Source: Pseudomonas frederiksbergensis
Lineage (GTDB): Bacteria; Pseudomonadota; Gammaproteobacteria; Pseudomonadales; Pseudomonadaceae
Reading direction: 5' to 3'
Assembly (NCBI RefSeq): GCF_003732665.1
Contig: NZ_MOBP01000016.1
Location: forward strand, 108,056 to 172,055
DNA length: 64,000 bases
In this document: piece after piece, positions 51,290-59,836 of the stretch
Layout of the letters: every line of letters begins with the position of its first letter
How positions within the stretch are numbered: the first letter of the stretch is position 1
Translations under genes and position numbers: made by a program
Notes under the pieces: model-generated
Databases searched by the model: none
What the model was told of the DNA's origin: nothing
The model's input: the letters and a program-made list of their open reading frames with translations, nothing else

Positions 51290-51470
51290 GTGGAGGTGTT
51301 CATCTGGGGGTGGGCGCGCAGCGCCGTGCGGCGAAGCCGCACACATCGAGAGGAGGTCGAAGCGAAGCCGACCGGAGGCGATGCCCCCAGATGGACACCG
51401 GAGCGAAGGAACGCCGAGCCCAAGCGAGGGGCCGGACGCCGGGGCGAGCCTTTTTTTGCTTACTTTTTTT
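51290..51470 (+). other. strongly structured GC-rich element ending in T-tracts
   Basis: An outer inverted pair CATCTGGGGG (51301-51310) and CCCCCAGATG (51384-51393) encloses two perfect hairpins: GTGCGGC-GAA-GCCGCAC (51326-51342) and GGTCG-AAGCGAAGC-CGACC (51356-51373). A GC-rich stretch and the T-runs CCTTTTTTTGC and ACTTTTTTTTGG follow. The layout looks like a multi-branched RNA with terminator-like ends. I recall similar sequence recurring between genes in other P. fluorescens-group genomes, so a dispersed repeat is the main alternative. No coding signal is evident. Confidence 0.5.
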
Positions 51471-51530
51471 TGGCGTTTGAAAAAAAAGTGAGTCGCCGTA
51501 AGGGCGAAACCATAAGCCGCCGTTACCGCA

Positions 51531-51875
51531 GCAACGGATATGTACACCATCACCAAGAACATGGTCGGCCCGAAGGCCGCCAAGGTGCCCCACAAGCCCA
51601 ATCGCAAATTCCTACGATGAAAGAAGCCAAGAGCCCCTTGCCCCAACGCAACAGCGGACTAACATCAACCCAAAGGAAAAATAGTCCCGATCCTCCTCAA
51701 GTTGCAGGACAAAACAACCGACACAGTACAACTAGGACAAATACTCAAAACAACAGCACATTGGCCAGGCCACAGGCAAATCACCCTGAGCTGAATTGAC
51801 CCTTTGACTGCCATCACGGGATTGCCAATACTCATGGCAACTTGATGCTACCCGCACGGAACAAGGAATAACCCT
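51531..51875. other. AT-richer gap before bifA
   Basis: No gene is supported. 51640-51790 is A-rich (many AAC/AAA steps) and compositionally unlike the neighbours. The final bases hold the bifA ribosome site AAGGA (51863-51867). Confidence 0.5.
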
Positions 51876-53927
51876 TTGAAGCTGGAACTCAAGAACAGCT
51901 TGTCGGTGAAGTTGCTCCGGGTCGTGCTCCTGTCGGCATTGATCGTCGGCGTGGTCTTGAGCTGCGCGCAGATCGTCTTCGATGCCTATAAAACACGCCA
52001 GGCCGTGGCCGGTGATGCCCAACGCATCCTCGACATGTTCCGCGACCCCTCGACCCAGGCCGTCTACAGCCTGGACCGGGAAATGGGCATGCAGGTAATT
52101 GAAGGCCTGTTCCAGGATGACGCCGTGCGCCAAGCCTCCATTGGCCATCCCAATGAAGCCATGCTCGCGCAGAAATCCCGCGAGCTGCAGCATTCCCACA
52201 GTCGCTGGCTGACCGACCTGATCCTCGGCCAGGAACGCACCTTCACCACCCAACTGGTGGGCCGTGGGCCCTACAGCGAGTATTACGGCGACCTGAGCAT
52301 CACCCTCGACACTGCCACCTATGGCCAGGGTTTCATTGTCAGCTCGGTGATCATCTTTATTTCCGGGGTGCTGCGTGCCCTCGCCATGGGCCTGGTCCTG
52401 TACCTGGTTTACCACTGGCTGCTGACCAAGCCGCTGTCGCGGATCATCGAGCACCTGACCGAGATCAACCCCGACCGTCCCAGCGAACACAAGATCCCGC
52501 AGATCAAGGGCCACGAAAAGAACGAATTGGGCATCTGGATCAACACCGCCAACCAGTTGCTCGAGTCCATCGAGCGCAACACCCATTTGCGTCACGAAGC
52601 CGAAAACAGCCTGCTGCGCATGGCCCAGTACGATTTCCTCACCGGCCTGCCCAACCGCCAGCAATTGCAGCAACAACTGGACAAGATCCTGGTGGACGCC
52701 GGCAAGTTGCAACGCCGGGTCGCGGTGCTGGTGGTTGGCCTGGATGACTTCAAGGGCATCAACGAACAATTCAGCTACCAGACCGGCGACCAACTGTTGC
52801 TGGCCCTGGCCGATCGCCTGCGTGCCCACAGCGGTCGCCTCGGCGCCCTAGCCCGTCTGGGCGGCGACCAGTTTGCGCTGGTTCAGGCCGACATCGAGCA
52901 ACCTTACGAAGCGGCGGAACTGGCGCAAAGCATCCTCGATGACCTGGAAGCGGCGTTTGCCCTCGATCATCAGGAAATCCGCCTGCGCGCCACCATCGGC
53001 ATCACCCTGTTCCCCGAGGACGGTGACAGCACCGAGAAGCTGCTGCAAAAAGCCGAGCAGACCATGACCCTGGCCAAAACCCGCTCGCGCAACCGCTATC
53101 AGTTCTATATCGCCAGCGTCGACAGCGAAATGCGCCGCCGCCGGGAACTGGAAAAAGACCTGCGCGACGCCCTGACCCGGGATCAGTTCTACCTTGTCTA
53201 CCAGCCGCAAATCAGCTATCGCGATCACCGGGTGGTGGGCGTCGAAGCCTTGATTCGCTGGCAGCACCCGGAACACGGGTTGGTGCCGCCGGATTTGTTC
53301 ATCCCGCTGGCCGAGCAGAACGGCACCATCATCGCCATCGGCGAATGGGTGCTGGACCAGGCCTGCAAGCAATTGCGCGAATGGCACGACCAGGGGTTTG
53401 TCGACCTGCGCATGGCGGTGAACCTGTCCACCGTGCAGTTGCACCACGCCGAGTTGCCGCGGGTGGTCAATAACCTGCTGCAAATCTACCGTCTGCCGCC
53501 GCGCAGCCTGGAGCTGGAAGTCACCGAAACCGGCCTGATGGAAGACATCAGCACCGCCGCCCAACACCTGCTGAGCCTGCGCCGCTCCGGCGCGCTGATC
53601 GCTATCGATGACTTCGGCACCGGTTATTCGTCACTCAGCTATCTGAAAAGTCTGCCCCTGGACAAGATCAAGATCGACAAGAGCTTCGTCCAGGACCTGC
53701 TCGATGACGACGACGACGCCACCATCGTTCGGGCCATCATCCAGTTGGGCAAGAGCCTGGGCATGCAGGTCATTGCCGAAGGTGTGGAAACCGCCGAGCA
53801 AGAGGCCTACATCATTTCCGAAGGCTGCCACGAAGGTCAGGGTTATCACTACAGCAAACCGCTGCCGGCGCGGGAGTTGAGCGCGTATTTAAAGCAGGCT
53901 CAGCGCAGTAACGCGGCTATTTTGTAA
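51876..53927 (+). CDS. bifA: cyclic di-GMP phosphodiesterase with degenerate GGDEF, BifA-like
   Basis: A 683-residue protein. Helices at ~10-33 and ~160-185 flank a periplasmic region; a HAMP-like linker, a GGDEF domain with the degenerate site GGDQF (329-333) and an intact EAL domain (EAL at 457-459, 'DDFGTGYSSLSYLKSLPLDKIKIDKSF') follow. P. aeruginosa BifA has the same GGDQF/EAL pairing, length and position beside sodB. It should degrade cyclic di-GMP, favouring motility over biofilm. The start is TTG (51876), supported by AAGGA eight bases upstream; no ATG offers the same N-terminus. Confidence 0.9.
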   Translation: MKLELKNSLSVKLLRVVLLSALIVGVVLSCAQIVFDAYKTRQAVAGDAQRILDMFRDPSTQAVYSLDREMGMQVIEGLFQDDAVRQASIGHPNEAMLAQKSRELQHSHSRWLTDLILGQERTFTTQLVGRGPYSEYYGDLSITLDTATYGQGFIVSSVIIFISGVLRALAMGLVLYLVYHWLLTKPLSRIIEHLTEINPDRPSEHKIPQIKGHEKNELGIWINTANQLLESIERNTHLRHEAENSLLRMAQYDFLTGLPNRQQLQQQLDKILVDAGKLQRRVAVLVVGLDDFKGINEQFSYQTGDQLLLALADRLRAHSGRLGALARLGGDQFALVQADIEQPYEAAELAQSILDDLEAAFALDHQEIRLRATIGITLFPEDGDSTEKLLQKAEQTMTLAKTRSRNRYQFYIASVDSEMRRRRELEKDLRDALTRDQFYLVYQPQISYRDHRVVGVEALIRWQHPEHGLVPPDLFIPLAEQNGTIIAIGEWVLDQACKQLREWHDQGFVDLRMAVNLSTVQLHHAELPRVVNNLLQIYRLPPRSLELEVTETGLMEDISTAAQHLLSLRRSGALIAIDDFGTGYSSLSYLKSLPLDKIKIDKSFVQDLLDDDDDATIVRAIIQLGKSLGMQVIAEGVETAEQEAYIISEGCHEGQGYHYSKPLPARELSAYLKQAQRSNAAIL

Positions 53928-53929
53928 AA

Positions 53930-54011
53930 ATCAAAAGATCGCAGCCTTCGGCAGCTCCTACATGAATCGCATCCCCCCGTAGGAGCTGCCGAAGGCTGCG
54001 ATCTTTTGATC
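53930..54011. repeat. REP pair, 'gatcgcagccttcggcagct' family
   Basis: ATCAAAAGATCGCAGCCTTC and its complement surround 'atgaatcgcatccccccg' just after the bifA stop, so it may protect the 3' end of that message. Confidence 0.9.
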
Positions 54012-54061
54012 TACCGCACCAAACCCCTGAATAAGAAATATTTCCAACCACAACCCCTTTA

Positions 54062-54090
54062 CACATAATGCGAAAGATTTGCATTATGTC
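54062..54090 (+). promoter_or_regulatory. Fur-box-like palindrome upstream of the imelysin cluster
   Basis: CATAATGC-GAAAGATTT-GCATTATG (54064-54088) is a palindrome with 8-base arms. The core AATGCGAAAGATTTGCATT resembles Pseudomonas Fur sites. It lies 57 bases before the imelysin start, and this cluster is, as I recall, iron-regulated in P. aeruginosa. Direct proof is lacking. Confidence 0.45.
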
Positions 54091-54145
54091 GCAGCTTTGC
54101 GCGCCCCCGGCGCCATTCCACCCCTATCGAAGCAGGATGTTCGCC

Positions 54146-55486
54146 ATGATTCGTATGCCTCTGGCTACCGCCAGTCTGTTGGCCATCGCTATTTCCCTCG
54201 CCGGTTGCGGCGAAGGCAAAGACAAGACCGCCGCCGCACCAACGCCTGCGCCAGCCGCCACCACGACCGCCGCCGCGCCAGCCGCCGCCGGTAAAGTCGA
54301 CGAAGCCGCCGCCAAAGCCGTGGTCGCGCATTACGCCGACATGGTCTTCGCCGTCTACAGCGATGCCGAATCTACCGCGAAAACCCTGCAAACCGCCGTC
54401 GACGCCTTCCTCGCCAAGCCGAACGCCGACACCCTGAAAGCCGCCAAGGCTGCCTGGGTCGCTGCTCGCGTTCCTTACCTGCAGAGCGAAGTGTTCCGCT
54501 TCGGCAACACCATCATCGACGACTGGGAAGGTCAGGTGAACGCCTGGCCACTGGACGAAGGCCTGATCGACTACGTAGACAAATCCTACGAGCATGCACT
54601 GGGTAACCCGGGCGCCACTGCCAACATCATCGCCAACACTGAAGTCCAGGTCGGCGAAGACAAGGTCGACGTCAAGGACATCACCCCGGAAAAACTCGCC
54701 AGCCTGAACGAGCTGGGCGGCGCCGAAGCCAACGTCGCCACGGGCTACCACGCCATCGAATTCCTGCTGTGGGGCCAGGATCTGAACGGCACCGGCCCTG
54801 GCGCCGGCAACCGTCCTGCTTCGGACTACCTGGAAGGCGCAGGCGCCACTGGCGGCCACAATGATCGCCGCCGCGCCTACCTGAAATCCGTGACCCAATT
54901 GCTGGTCAGCGACCTGGAAGAAATGGTCGGTAACTGGAAGCCGAACGTGGCCGACAACTACCGCGCCACCCTGGAAGCCGAGCCAGCCGAAACCGGCCTG
55001 CGCAAAATGCTGTTCGGCATGGGCAGCCTGTCCCTGGGCGAACTGGCGGGCGAGCGCATGAAGGTTTCCCTGGAAGCCAACTCCCCGGAAGACGAACAGG
55101 ATTGCTTCAGCGACAACACCCACAACTCGCACTTCTACGATGCCAAAGGCGTGCGTAACGTGTACCTGGGCGAATACACCCGCGTCGACGGCACCAAAAT
55201 GACCGGCGCCAGCCTGTCGTCCCTGGTAGCCAAGGCCGACCCGGCTGCCGACACCGCGCTCAAAGCCGACCTGGCCGCCACCGAAGCCAAGATCCAGATC
55301 ATGGTCGACCACGCTAACAAGGGTGAGCACTACGACCAGTTGATCGCCGCCGGCAACACCGCGGGCAACCAGATCGTGCGCGACGCCATCGCGTCCCTGG
55401 TCAAGCAGACCGGTTCGATCGAACAAGCCGCTGGCAAACTGGGCATCAGCGACCTGAACCCGGACAACGCTGATCACGAGTTCTGA
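54146..55486 (+). CDS. icmP: imelysin-family lipoprotein, IcmP-like
   Basis: A 446-residue exported protein. A lipobox (LAGC, C21) follows a short signal, then a Thr/Ala/Pro-rich linker ('AAAPTPAPAATTT') and the imelysin domain with the metal motif GxHxxE (G200-YHAIE205, H202). Imelysins bind iron and are linked to iron uptake; P. aeruginosa IcmP was described as an insulin-cleaving metalloproteinase. The start at 54146 follows AGGA; 54137 is nearly as good. It heads a cluster with a di-heme protein, a second imelysin and a DUF1513 protein, with a terminator and two REPINs after it, so the downstream genes may have their own promoter. Confidence 0.88.
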   Translation: MIRMPLATASLLAIAISLAGCGEGKDKTAAAPTPAPAATTTAAAPAAAGKVDEAAAKAVVAHYADMVFAVYSDAESTAKTLQTAVDAFLAKPNADTLKAAKAAWVAARVPYLQSEVFRFGNTIIDDWEGQVNAWPLDEGLIDYVDKSYEHALGNPGATANIIANTEVQVGEDKVDVKDITPEKLASLNELGGAEANVATGYHAIEFLLWGQDLNGTGPGAGNRPASDYLEGAGATGGHNDRRRAYLKSVTQLLVSDLEEMVGNWKPNVADNYRATLEAEPAETGLRKMLFGMGSLSLGELAGERMKVSLEANSPEDEQDCFSDNTHNSHFYDAKGVRNVYLGEYTRVDGTKMTGASLSSLVAKADPAADTALKADLAATEAKIQIMVDHANKGEHYDQLIAAGNTAGNQIVRDAIASLVKQTGSIEQAAGKLGISDLNPDNADHEF

Positions 55487-55502
55487 TCAACATTGGCCGA
55501 AT

Positions 55503-55531
55503 AAAAAGGCGACCTTCGGGTCGCCTTTTTC
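55503..55531 (+). terminator. Rho-independent terminator after icmP
   Basis: AAAAAGGCGACC-TTCG-GGTCGCCTTTTT lies 16 bases after the stop. Confidence 0.93.
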
Positions 55532-55555
55532 ATGCCCGCCTAAACCCAACCCCCT

Positions 55556-55646
55556 TGTGGGAGCGGGCTTGCTCGCGAAGACGGCCTCACATCCAACATC
55601 GTTGGTGACTGACCCACCGCTTTCGCGAGCAAGCCCGCTCCCACAG
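55556..55646. repeat. REPIN after icmP, first
   Basis: GTGGGAGCGGGCTTGCTCGC and its inverted copy surround 'cacatccaacatcgttggtgactgaccc'. Confidence 0.92.
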
Positions 55647-55690
55647 GGGATTGATGGCGCCCACAAATTCAGGCTTCACATCGGAAAAAA

Positions 55691-55780
55691 TGTGGGAGCG
55701 AGCTTGCTCGCGATAGCGGTCGCACATTCAACATCAATGTCGACTGCGATGACCCCATCGCGAGCAAGCTCGCTCCCACA
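55691..55780. repeat. REPIN after icmP, second, variant subtype
   Basis: GTGGGAGCGAGCTTGCTCGC and its inverted copy surround 'cacattcaacatcaatgtcgactgcg'. The pair differs by compensating changes (AGC/GCT for GGC/GCC), so stem pairing is kept. The rest of the 434-base gap (55781-55920) holds a possible promoter; no gene is seen. Confidence 0.92.
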
Positions 55781-55920
55781 TTGGATTGCGTTCCCACAGG
55801 TGAATTGTGGGGGGCAGGGAAATCATGTCCCACATCAACCAAACGATAATTCCTCTTATTCAATTTCCCCTGCCCTGTTAGACTTTGCGCCCTTGTTTTG
55901 CTCGTCTTTCAGGAAACCTG

Positions 55921-57348
55921 ATGCCGTCGCTGCCTCTTCGCTGGTGCACCCTGTTCATGGCCCTGGGCCTGAGTGCCTGCGATGACGCCCCGCGTTTTAC
56001 CAAAGCCGAACCCGGTGAATCCCGGTCCGGTGGCAGCGCGACGGTGCGCAAGACCGATCAGAACTCATTTTCCCTGCCCTCCGCCAACCTGCCGCCGTCC
56101 CGGCGCGTGGATTTCAGCGTGGGCAACAGCTTTTTCCGCAGCCCCTGGGTGATCGCGCCGTCGACCACCACCGCCCGGGATGGCCTCGGTCCGCTGTTCA
56201 ACACCAACGCCTGCCAGAACTGCCACATCAAGGACGGTCGCGGTCATCCGCCGACACCTGATGCGGCGAATGCCGTGTCGATGCTGGTGCGCCTGTCGAT
56301 CCCTGATGCGCCGGCCTACGCCAAGCTGATCGAGCACATCGGCGTGGTCCCGGAGCCGGTCTACGGCGGGCAGTTGCAGGACATGTCGGTGCCCGGCGTC
56401 GCCCCGGAAGGCAAGGTGCGGGTCGACTACACGCCAGTGCCAATCCGTTTCAAGGACGGCACCGAAGTCGAACTGCGCAAACCACTGCTGCAAATCACCC
56501 AACTGGGCTACGGCCCGATGCACCCCGACACCCGGTTCTCGGCCCGGGTCGCCCCGCCAATGATCGGCCTGGGCCTGCTCGAAGCGATCCCCGATGAGGC
56601 GATCCTGGCCAACGCCGCCGCCCAAGCTAAAGACAAAAACGGCATTGCGGGGCGCCCGAACCAGGTCTGGGATGACGCGCAGCAAAAAACCGTCCTCGGC
56701 CGCTTCGGCTGGAAGGCCGGGCAACCGAACCTCAATCAACAAAATGTTCACGCGTTCTCTGGTGATATGGGCCTGACCACCAGCCTGCGGCCCTACGATG
56801 ACTGCACCGACGCGCAAATCGCTTGTAAACAGGCGCCCAACGGCAATGGCCCGAATGGCGAGCCGGAAGTCAGCGACAACATTCTGCGCCTGGTGCTGTT
56901 CTACAGCCGCAACCTCGCCGTGCCCGCTCGTCGTGACGTCAACGCACCGCAAGTGCTGGCCGGCAAGAATCTGTTTTTCCAGGCCGGCTGCCAGTCCTGT
57001 CACACGCCGAAATACACCACCGCCGCCAACGCCGCCGAACCTGAATTGGCCAATCAAGTGATTCGCCCCTACAGCGATCTGCTGCTGCATGACATGGGCG
57101 ACGGTCTGGCCGATAACCGCACTGAATTCCAGGCCAGTGGCCGCGACTGGCGCACGCCGCCGTTGTGGGGCATCGGCCTGACGCAAGCGGTCAGCGGTCA
57201 TACCCAGTTTTTGCATGATGGCCGCGCCCGCAATCTGCTCGAAGCCGTGCTCTGGCACGGCGGCGAAGCGAGCGCGGCGCAGCAACAGGTTTTGTCTTTC
57301 AATGCCGAGCAGCGCGCTGCGTTGCTGGCGTTTTTGAATTCTCTCTAA
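55921..57348 (+). CDS. di-heme c-type cytochrome lipoprotein (DUF1111, thiol oxidoreductase-like)
   Basis: A 475-residue exported protein with a lipobox-like end of signal (LSAC) and two CxxCH haem sites, CQNCH (98-102) and CQSCH (357-361). It belongs to the di-heme family often called 'thiol oxidoreductase', related in plan to di-haem peroxidases. A periplasmic electron-transfer role in iron handling, with the imelysins on either side, fits the conserved order (PA4371 region as I recall). AGGAAA precedes the ATG. The second imelysin follows 26 bases later. Confidence 0.87.
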   Translation: MPSLPLRWCTLFMALGLSACDDAPRFTKAEPGESRSGGSATVRKTDQNSFSLPSANLPPSRRVDFSVGNSFFRSPWVIAPSTTTARDGLGPLFNTNACQNCHIKDGRGHPPTPDAANAVSMLVRLSIPDAPAYAKLIEHIGVVPEPVYGGQLQDMSVPGVAPEGKVRVDYTPVPIRFKDGTEVELRKPLLQITQLGYGPMHPDTRFSARVAPPMIGLGLLEAIPDEAILANAAAQAKDKNGIAGRPNQVWDDAQQKTVLGRFGWKAGQPNLNQQNVHAFSGDMGLTTSLRPYDDCTDAQIACKQAPNGNGPNGEPEVSDNILRLVLFYSRNLAVPARRDVNAPQVLAGKNLFFQAGCQSCHTPKYTTAANAAEPELANQVIRPYSDLLLHDMGDGLADNRTEFQASGRDWRTPPLWGIGLTQAVSGHTQFLHDGRARNLLEAVLWHGGEASAAQQQVLSFNAEQRAALLAFLNSL

Positions 57349-57374
57349 GCACTTAAAAGAATCGGGAGCCCGAC

Positions 57375-58439
57375 ATGTTCCGTCCCAAGTTGTTATTCAC
57401 CAGCCTTGCAGCGCTCGCCCTCGGCGCCTGTTCGCCACAGGATCCGCAAGCCGTGACCTCGGCGGCCATCGCCAAGCAAGTGATCCTGCCGACCTACAGC
57501 CGCTGGGTCGAAGCCGACCGCCAACTGGCGGTAAGCGCCCTCGCCTACTGCGAAGGCAAAGCCGACCTGGAAACCGCTCGCAAAGACTTCCTGCACGCGC
57601 AGAAAGCCTGGGCCGAGCTGCAACCGTTGCTGATCGGCCCGCTCGCCGAGGGCAACCGTGCGTGGCAGGTGCAGTTCTGGCCGGACAAGAAAAACCTCGT
57701 CGGCCGTCAGGTCGAGCAATTGGTCACTGCCCAGCCGCAGATCGATGCCGCCGCCCTGGCCAAATCGAGCGTGGTGGTCCAGGGCCTGTCGGCCTACGAA
57801 TACATCCTGTTCGACAGCAAGCCAGACATGGCCGACGAGGCGCAAAAAGCCAAGTATTGCCCACTGCTCAAGGCCATTGGCGAACGCCAGAAACTGTTGG
57901 CTGAAGAAATTCTGCAGAGCTGGAACAACACCGACGGCATGCTCGCGCAGATGAGCAAATTCCCGAACCAGCGCTACGCCGATTCCCATGAAGCCATCGC
58001 CGATCTGCTGCGGGTACAAGTCACCGCCCTCGACACCCTGAAGAAAAAACTCGGCACGCCGATGGGCCGCCAGACCAAGGGCGTGCCACAACCGTTCCAG
58101 GCCGATGCGTGGCGCAGCCAGTCTTCCCTGACTGGCCTGGAAGCCAGCCTCGCCGCCGCCAAAACGGTCTGGGAAGGCGTCGACAACAAAGGCCTGCGCG
58201 GCTTGTTGCCGAGTGAGCAGAAGCCGTTGGCCGACAAGATTGATGCCGCCTACGCCGCCTCGCTGAAACTGTTCGCCAGCAACCAGCGCTCGCTGACCGA
58301 AATGCTCAACGACGATGCCGGTCGCCAGCAACTCAACGATATCTACGACAGCCTCAACGTCGTCCATCGCCTGCACGAAGGCGAACTGGCCAAGGCGCTG
58401 GGCATTCAACTGGGCTTCAACGCCAACGACGGTGACTGA
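57375..58439 (+). CDS. second imelysin-family lipoprotein
   Basis: A 354-residue protein with a lipoprotein signal (LALGACS, C19) and an imelysin-like all-helical domain ('LQPLLIGPLAEGNRAWQVQFWPDKKN', 'GLSAYEYILFDS'). At the position of GxHxxE it has G-L-S-A-Y-E, so the His is absent and metal binding probably differs from the first imelysin. GGAG precedes the ATG. It sits between the di-heme gene and the DUF1513 gene with a one-base overlap possible at its 3' end. Confidence 0.83.
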   Translation: MFRPKLLFTSLAALALGACSPQDPQAVTSAAIAKQVILPTYSRWVEADRQLAVSALAYCEGKADLETARKDFLHAQKAWAELQPLLIGPLAEGNRAWQVQFWPDKKNLVGRQVEQLVTAQPQIDAAALAKSSVVVQGLSAYEYILFDSKPDMADEAQKAKYCPLLKAIGERQKLLAEEILQSWNNTDGMLAQMSKFPNQRYADSHEAIADLLRVQVTALDTLKKKLGTPMGRQTKGVPQPFQADAWRSQSSLTGLEASLAAAKTVWEGVDNKGLRGLLPSEQKPLADKIDAAYAASLKLFASNQRSLTEMLNDDAGRQQLNDIYDSLNVVHRLHEGELAKALGIQLGFNANDGD

Positions 58440-58453
58440 TGAGGGCGAGTGCC

Positions 58454-59551
58454 ATGCTGCGACGTCAGGCTCTGACTTTAGGTAGTTTGCTGCTGGGAGC
58501 AGTGACACTGGGCGGCTGGACGCTGTTCAAGCACAAGGACCAGAGCCCGCTGCTGCTGTCGGCGCGGGACGATACCGACGGCAAACATTACGCCGTCGGT
58601 TATCGGCTGGACGGCACCCGGGTGTTCGCCACCCAGGTCGGCCAGCGTTGCCACGACATCATCAACCACCCGACCCTGGCGATTGCGCTGTTCGTGGCGC
58701 GGCGTCCGGGCACCGAGAGTTACCTGATCGACCTGCGCGATGGCACGTTGCTGCAAACCATCACTTCGCAGCCAAACCGGCATTTCTACGGGCACGCGGT
58801 GATTCACAAGGATGGCGAGTTCTTGTACGCCACCGAGAACGACACGTCCGATCCGGGGCGTGGCCTGCTGGGTGTGTATAAGTTCGAGGGCGAGCGACTT
58901 ATCCACAGCGGCGAAATCCCTACCCATGGCGTCGGCCCGCATCAGGTGTCGTGGATGCCCGACGGCGAAACCCTGGTGGTGGCCAACGGCGGGATTCGCA
59001 CCGAGGCCGAGAGCCGGGTCGAGATGAACCTCAACGCCATGGAGCCGAGCCTGGTCCTGATGCAGCGCGACGGCACGTTGTTGAGCAAGGAAACCCTCGG
59101 CCAACAGATGAACAGCGTGCGCCACCTGGGGATTGCCAGCGACGGCACCATCCTCGCCAGCCAGCAGTTCATGGGGCCGTCCCACGAGTCGTCGGAGCTG
59201 CTGGCGATCAAGCGTCCCGGCCAGCCATTCGTGGCGTTCCCGGTGCCGGAGCATCAGTTGCAGGCCATGGGGCATTACACCGCCAGCGTCGCGGTACACA
59301 GTGAACTGCGGCTGGTCGCATTGACTGCACCACGTGGTAATCGCTTTTTCATCTGGGACCTGGACAGCGGCGAAGTGCGCCTGGATGCGCCGTTGCCGGA
59401 TTGCGCCGGGGTCGGCGCCGTGGCCGATGGCTTTGTCGTCACCTCCGGTCAGGGACGGTGCCGGTTCTACGATTGCCGTCAGACAGATCTTGTTGCAAAA
59501 CCGTTGGAGCTGCCGGCGGGGCTTTGGGATAACCACCTGCACCTCATCTGA
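58454..59551 (+). CDS. DUF1513 beta-propeller protein
   Basis: A 365-residue protein with a short twin-arginine-like N-terminus (MLRRQALTLGSLLLGAV) and repeated propeller blades ('DGKHYAVGYRLDG', 'HGVGPHQVSWMPDGETLVVANGG', 'RHLGIASDGTILASQQFMGP', 'GHYTASVAVHSELRLVALTAPRG'). DUF1513 proteins accompany imelysins and di-heme proteins in iron-regulated clusters; their reaction is unknown. I choose 58454 (GAGGG upstream); an ATG at 58439 overlapping the previous stop (TGATG) is an equally coupled alternative. Confidence 0.83.
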   Translation: MLRRQALTLGSLLLGAVTLGGWTLFKHKDQSPLLLSARDDTDGKHYAVGYRLDGTRVFATQVGQRCHDIINHPTLAIALFVARRPGTESYLIDLRDGTLLQTITSQPNRHFYGHAVIHKDGEFLYATENDTSDPGRGLLGVYKFEGERLIHSGEIPTHGVGPHQVSWMPDGETLVVANGGIRTEAESRVEMNLNAMEPSLVLMQRDGTLLSKETLGQQMNSVRHLGIASDGTILASQQFMGPSHESSELLAIKRPGQPFVAFPVPEHQLQAMGHYTASVAVHSELRLVALTAPRGNRFFIWDLDSGEVRLDAPLPDCAGVGAVADGFVVTSGQGRCRFYDCRQTDLVAKPLELPAGLWDNHLHLI

Positions 59552-59582
59552 GCGCCCTCCTCTCCCTGTGGGTGAATTTACC

Positions 59583-59705
59583 CTGTGGCGAGGGGGCTTG
59601 CCCCCGTTCGGCTGCGAAGCAGTCGTAAAACCTGTAAACGCAGTATGACTGAAGAAATGTAAGGGAGCGCTTCGCGCTCCAACGGGGGCAAGCCCCCTCG
59701 CCACA
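59583..59705. repeat. long inverted repeat, 'tgtggcgagggggcttgccc' family
   Basis: TGTGGCGAGGGGGCTTGCCC and GGGCAAGCCCCCTCGCCACA form the outer stem. The centre 'cggctgcgaagcagtcgtaaaacctg-aaacgcagt-tgactgaa' matches the element at 37533 over most of its length. It lies in the gap before mexV. Confidence 0.88.
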
Positions 59706-59836
59706 GGCAAGCCCCTTCGCTACAAGTTTTGTGTTCGCCCCATTACAGACTGTAATAAGTGCCAGTTGGATTACCCCCCGCACTCGGAGTAATGTTCCCG
59801 CCTGTCTCGCCTGATTTTCTCCAAGGAAGTGGAAAT

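Noticed and set aside
51290..51799. 169-codon open frame through the structured element
   Set aside because: The product is Arg/Pro/Gln-rich with no ribosome site, and the DNA is dominated by nested hairpins and T-tracts.
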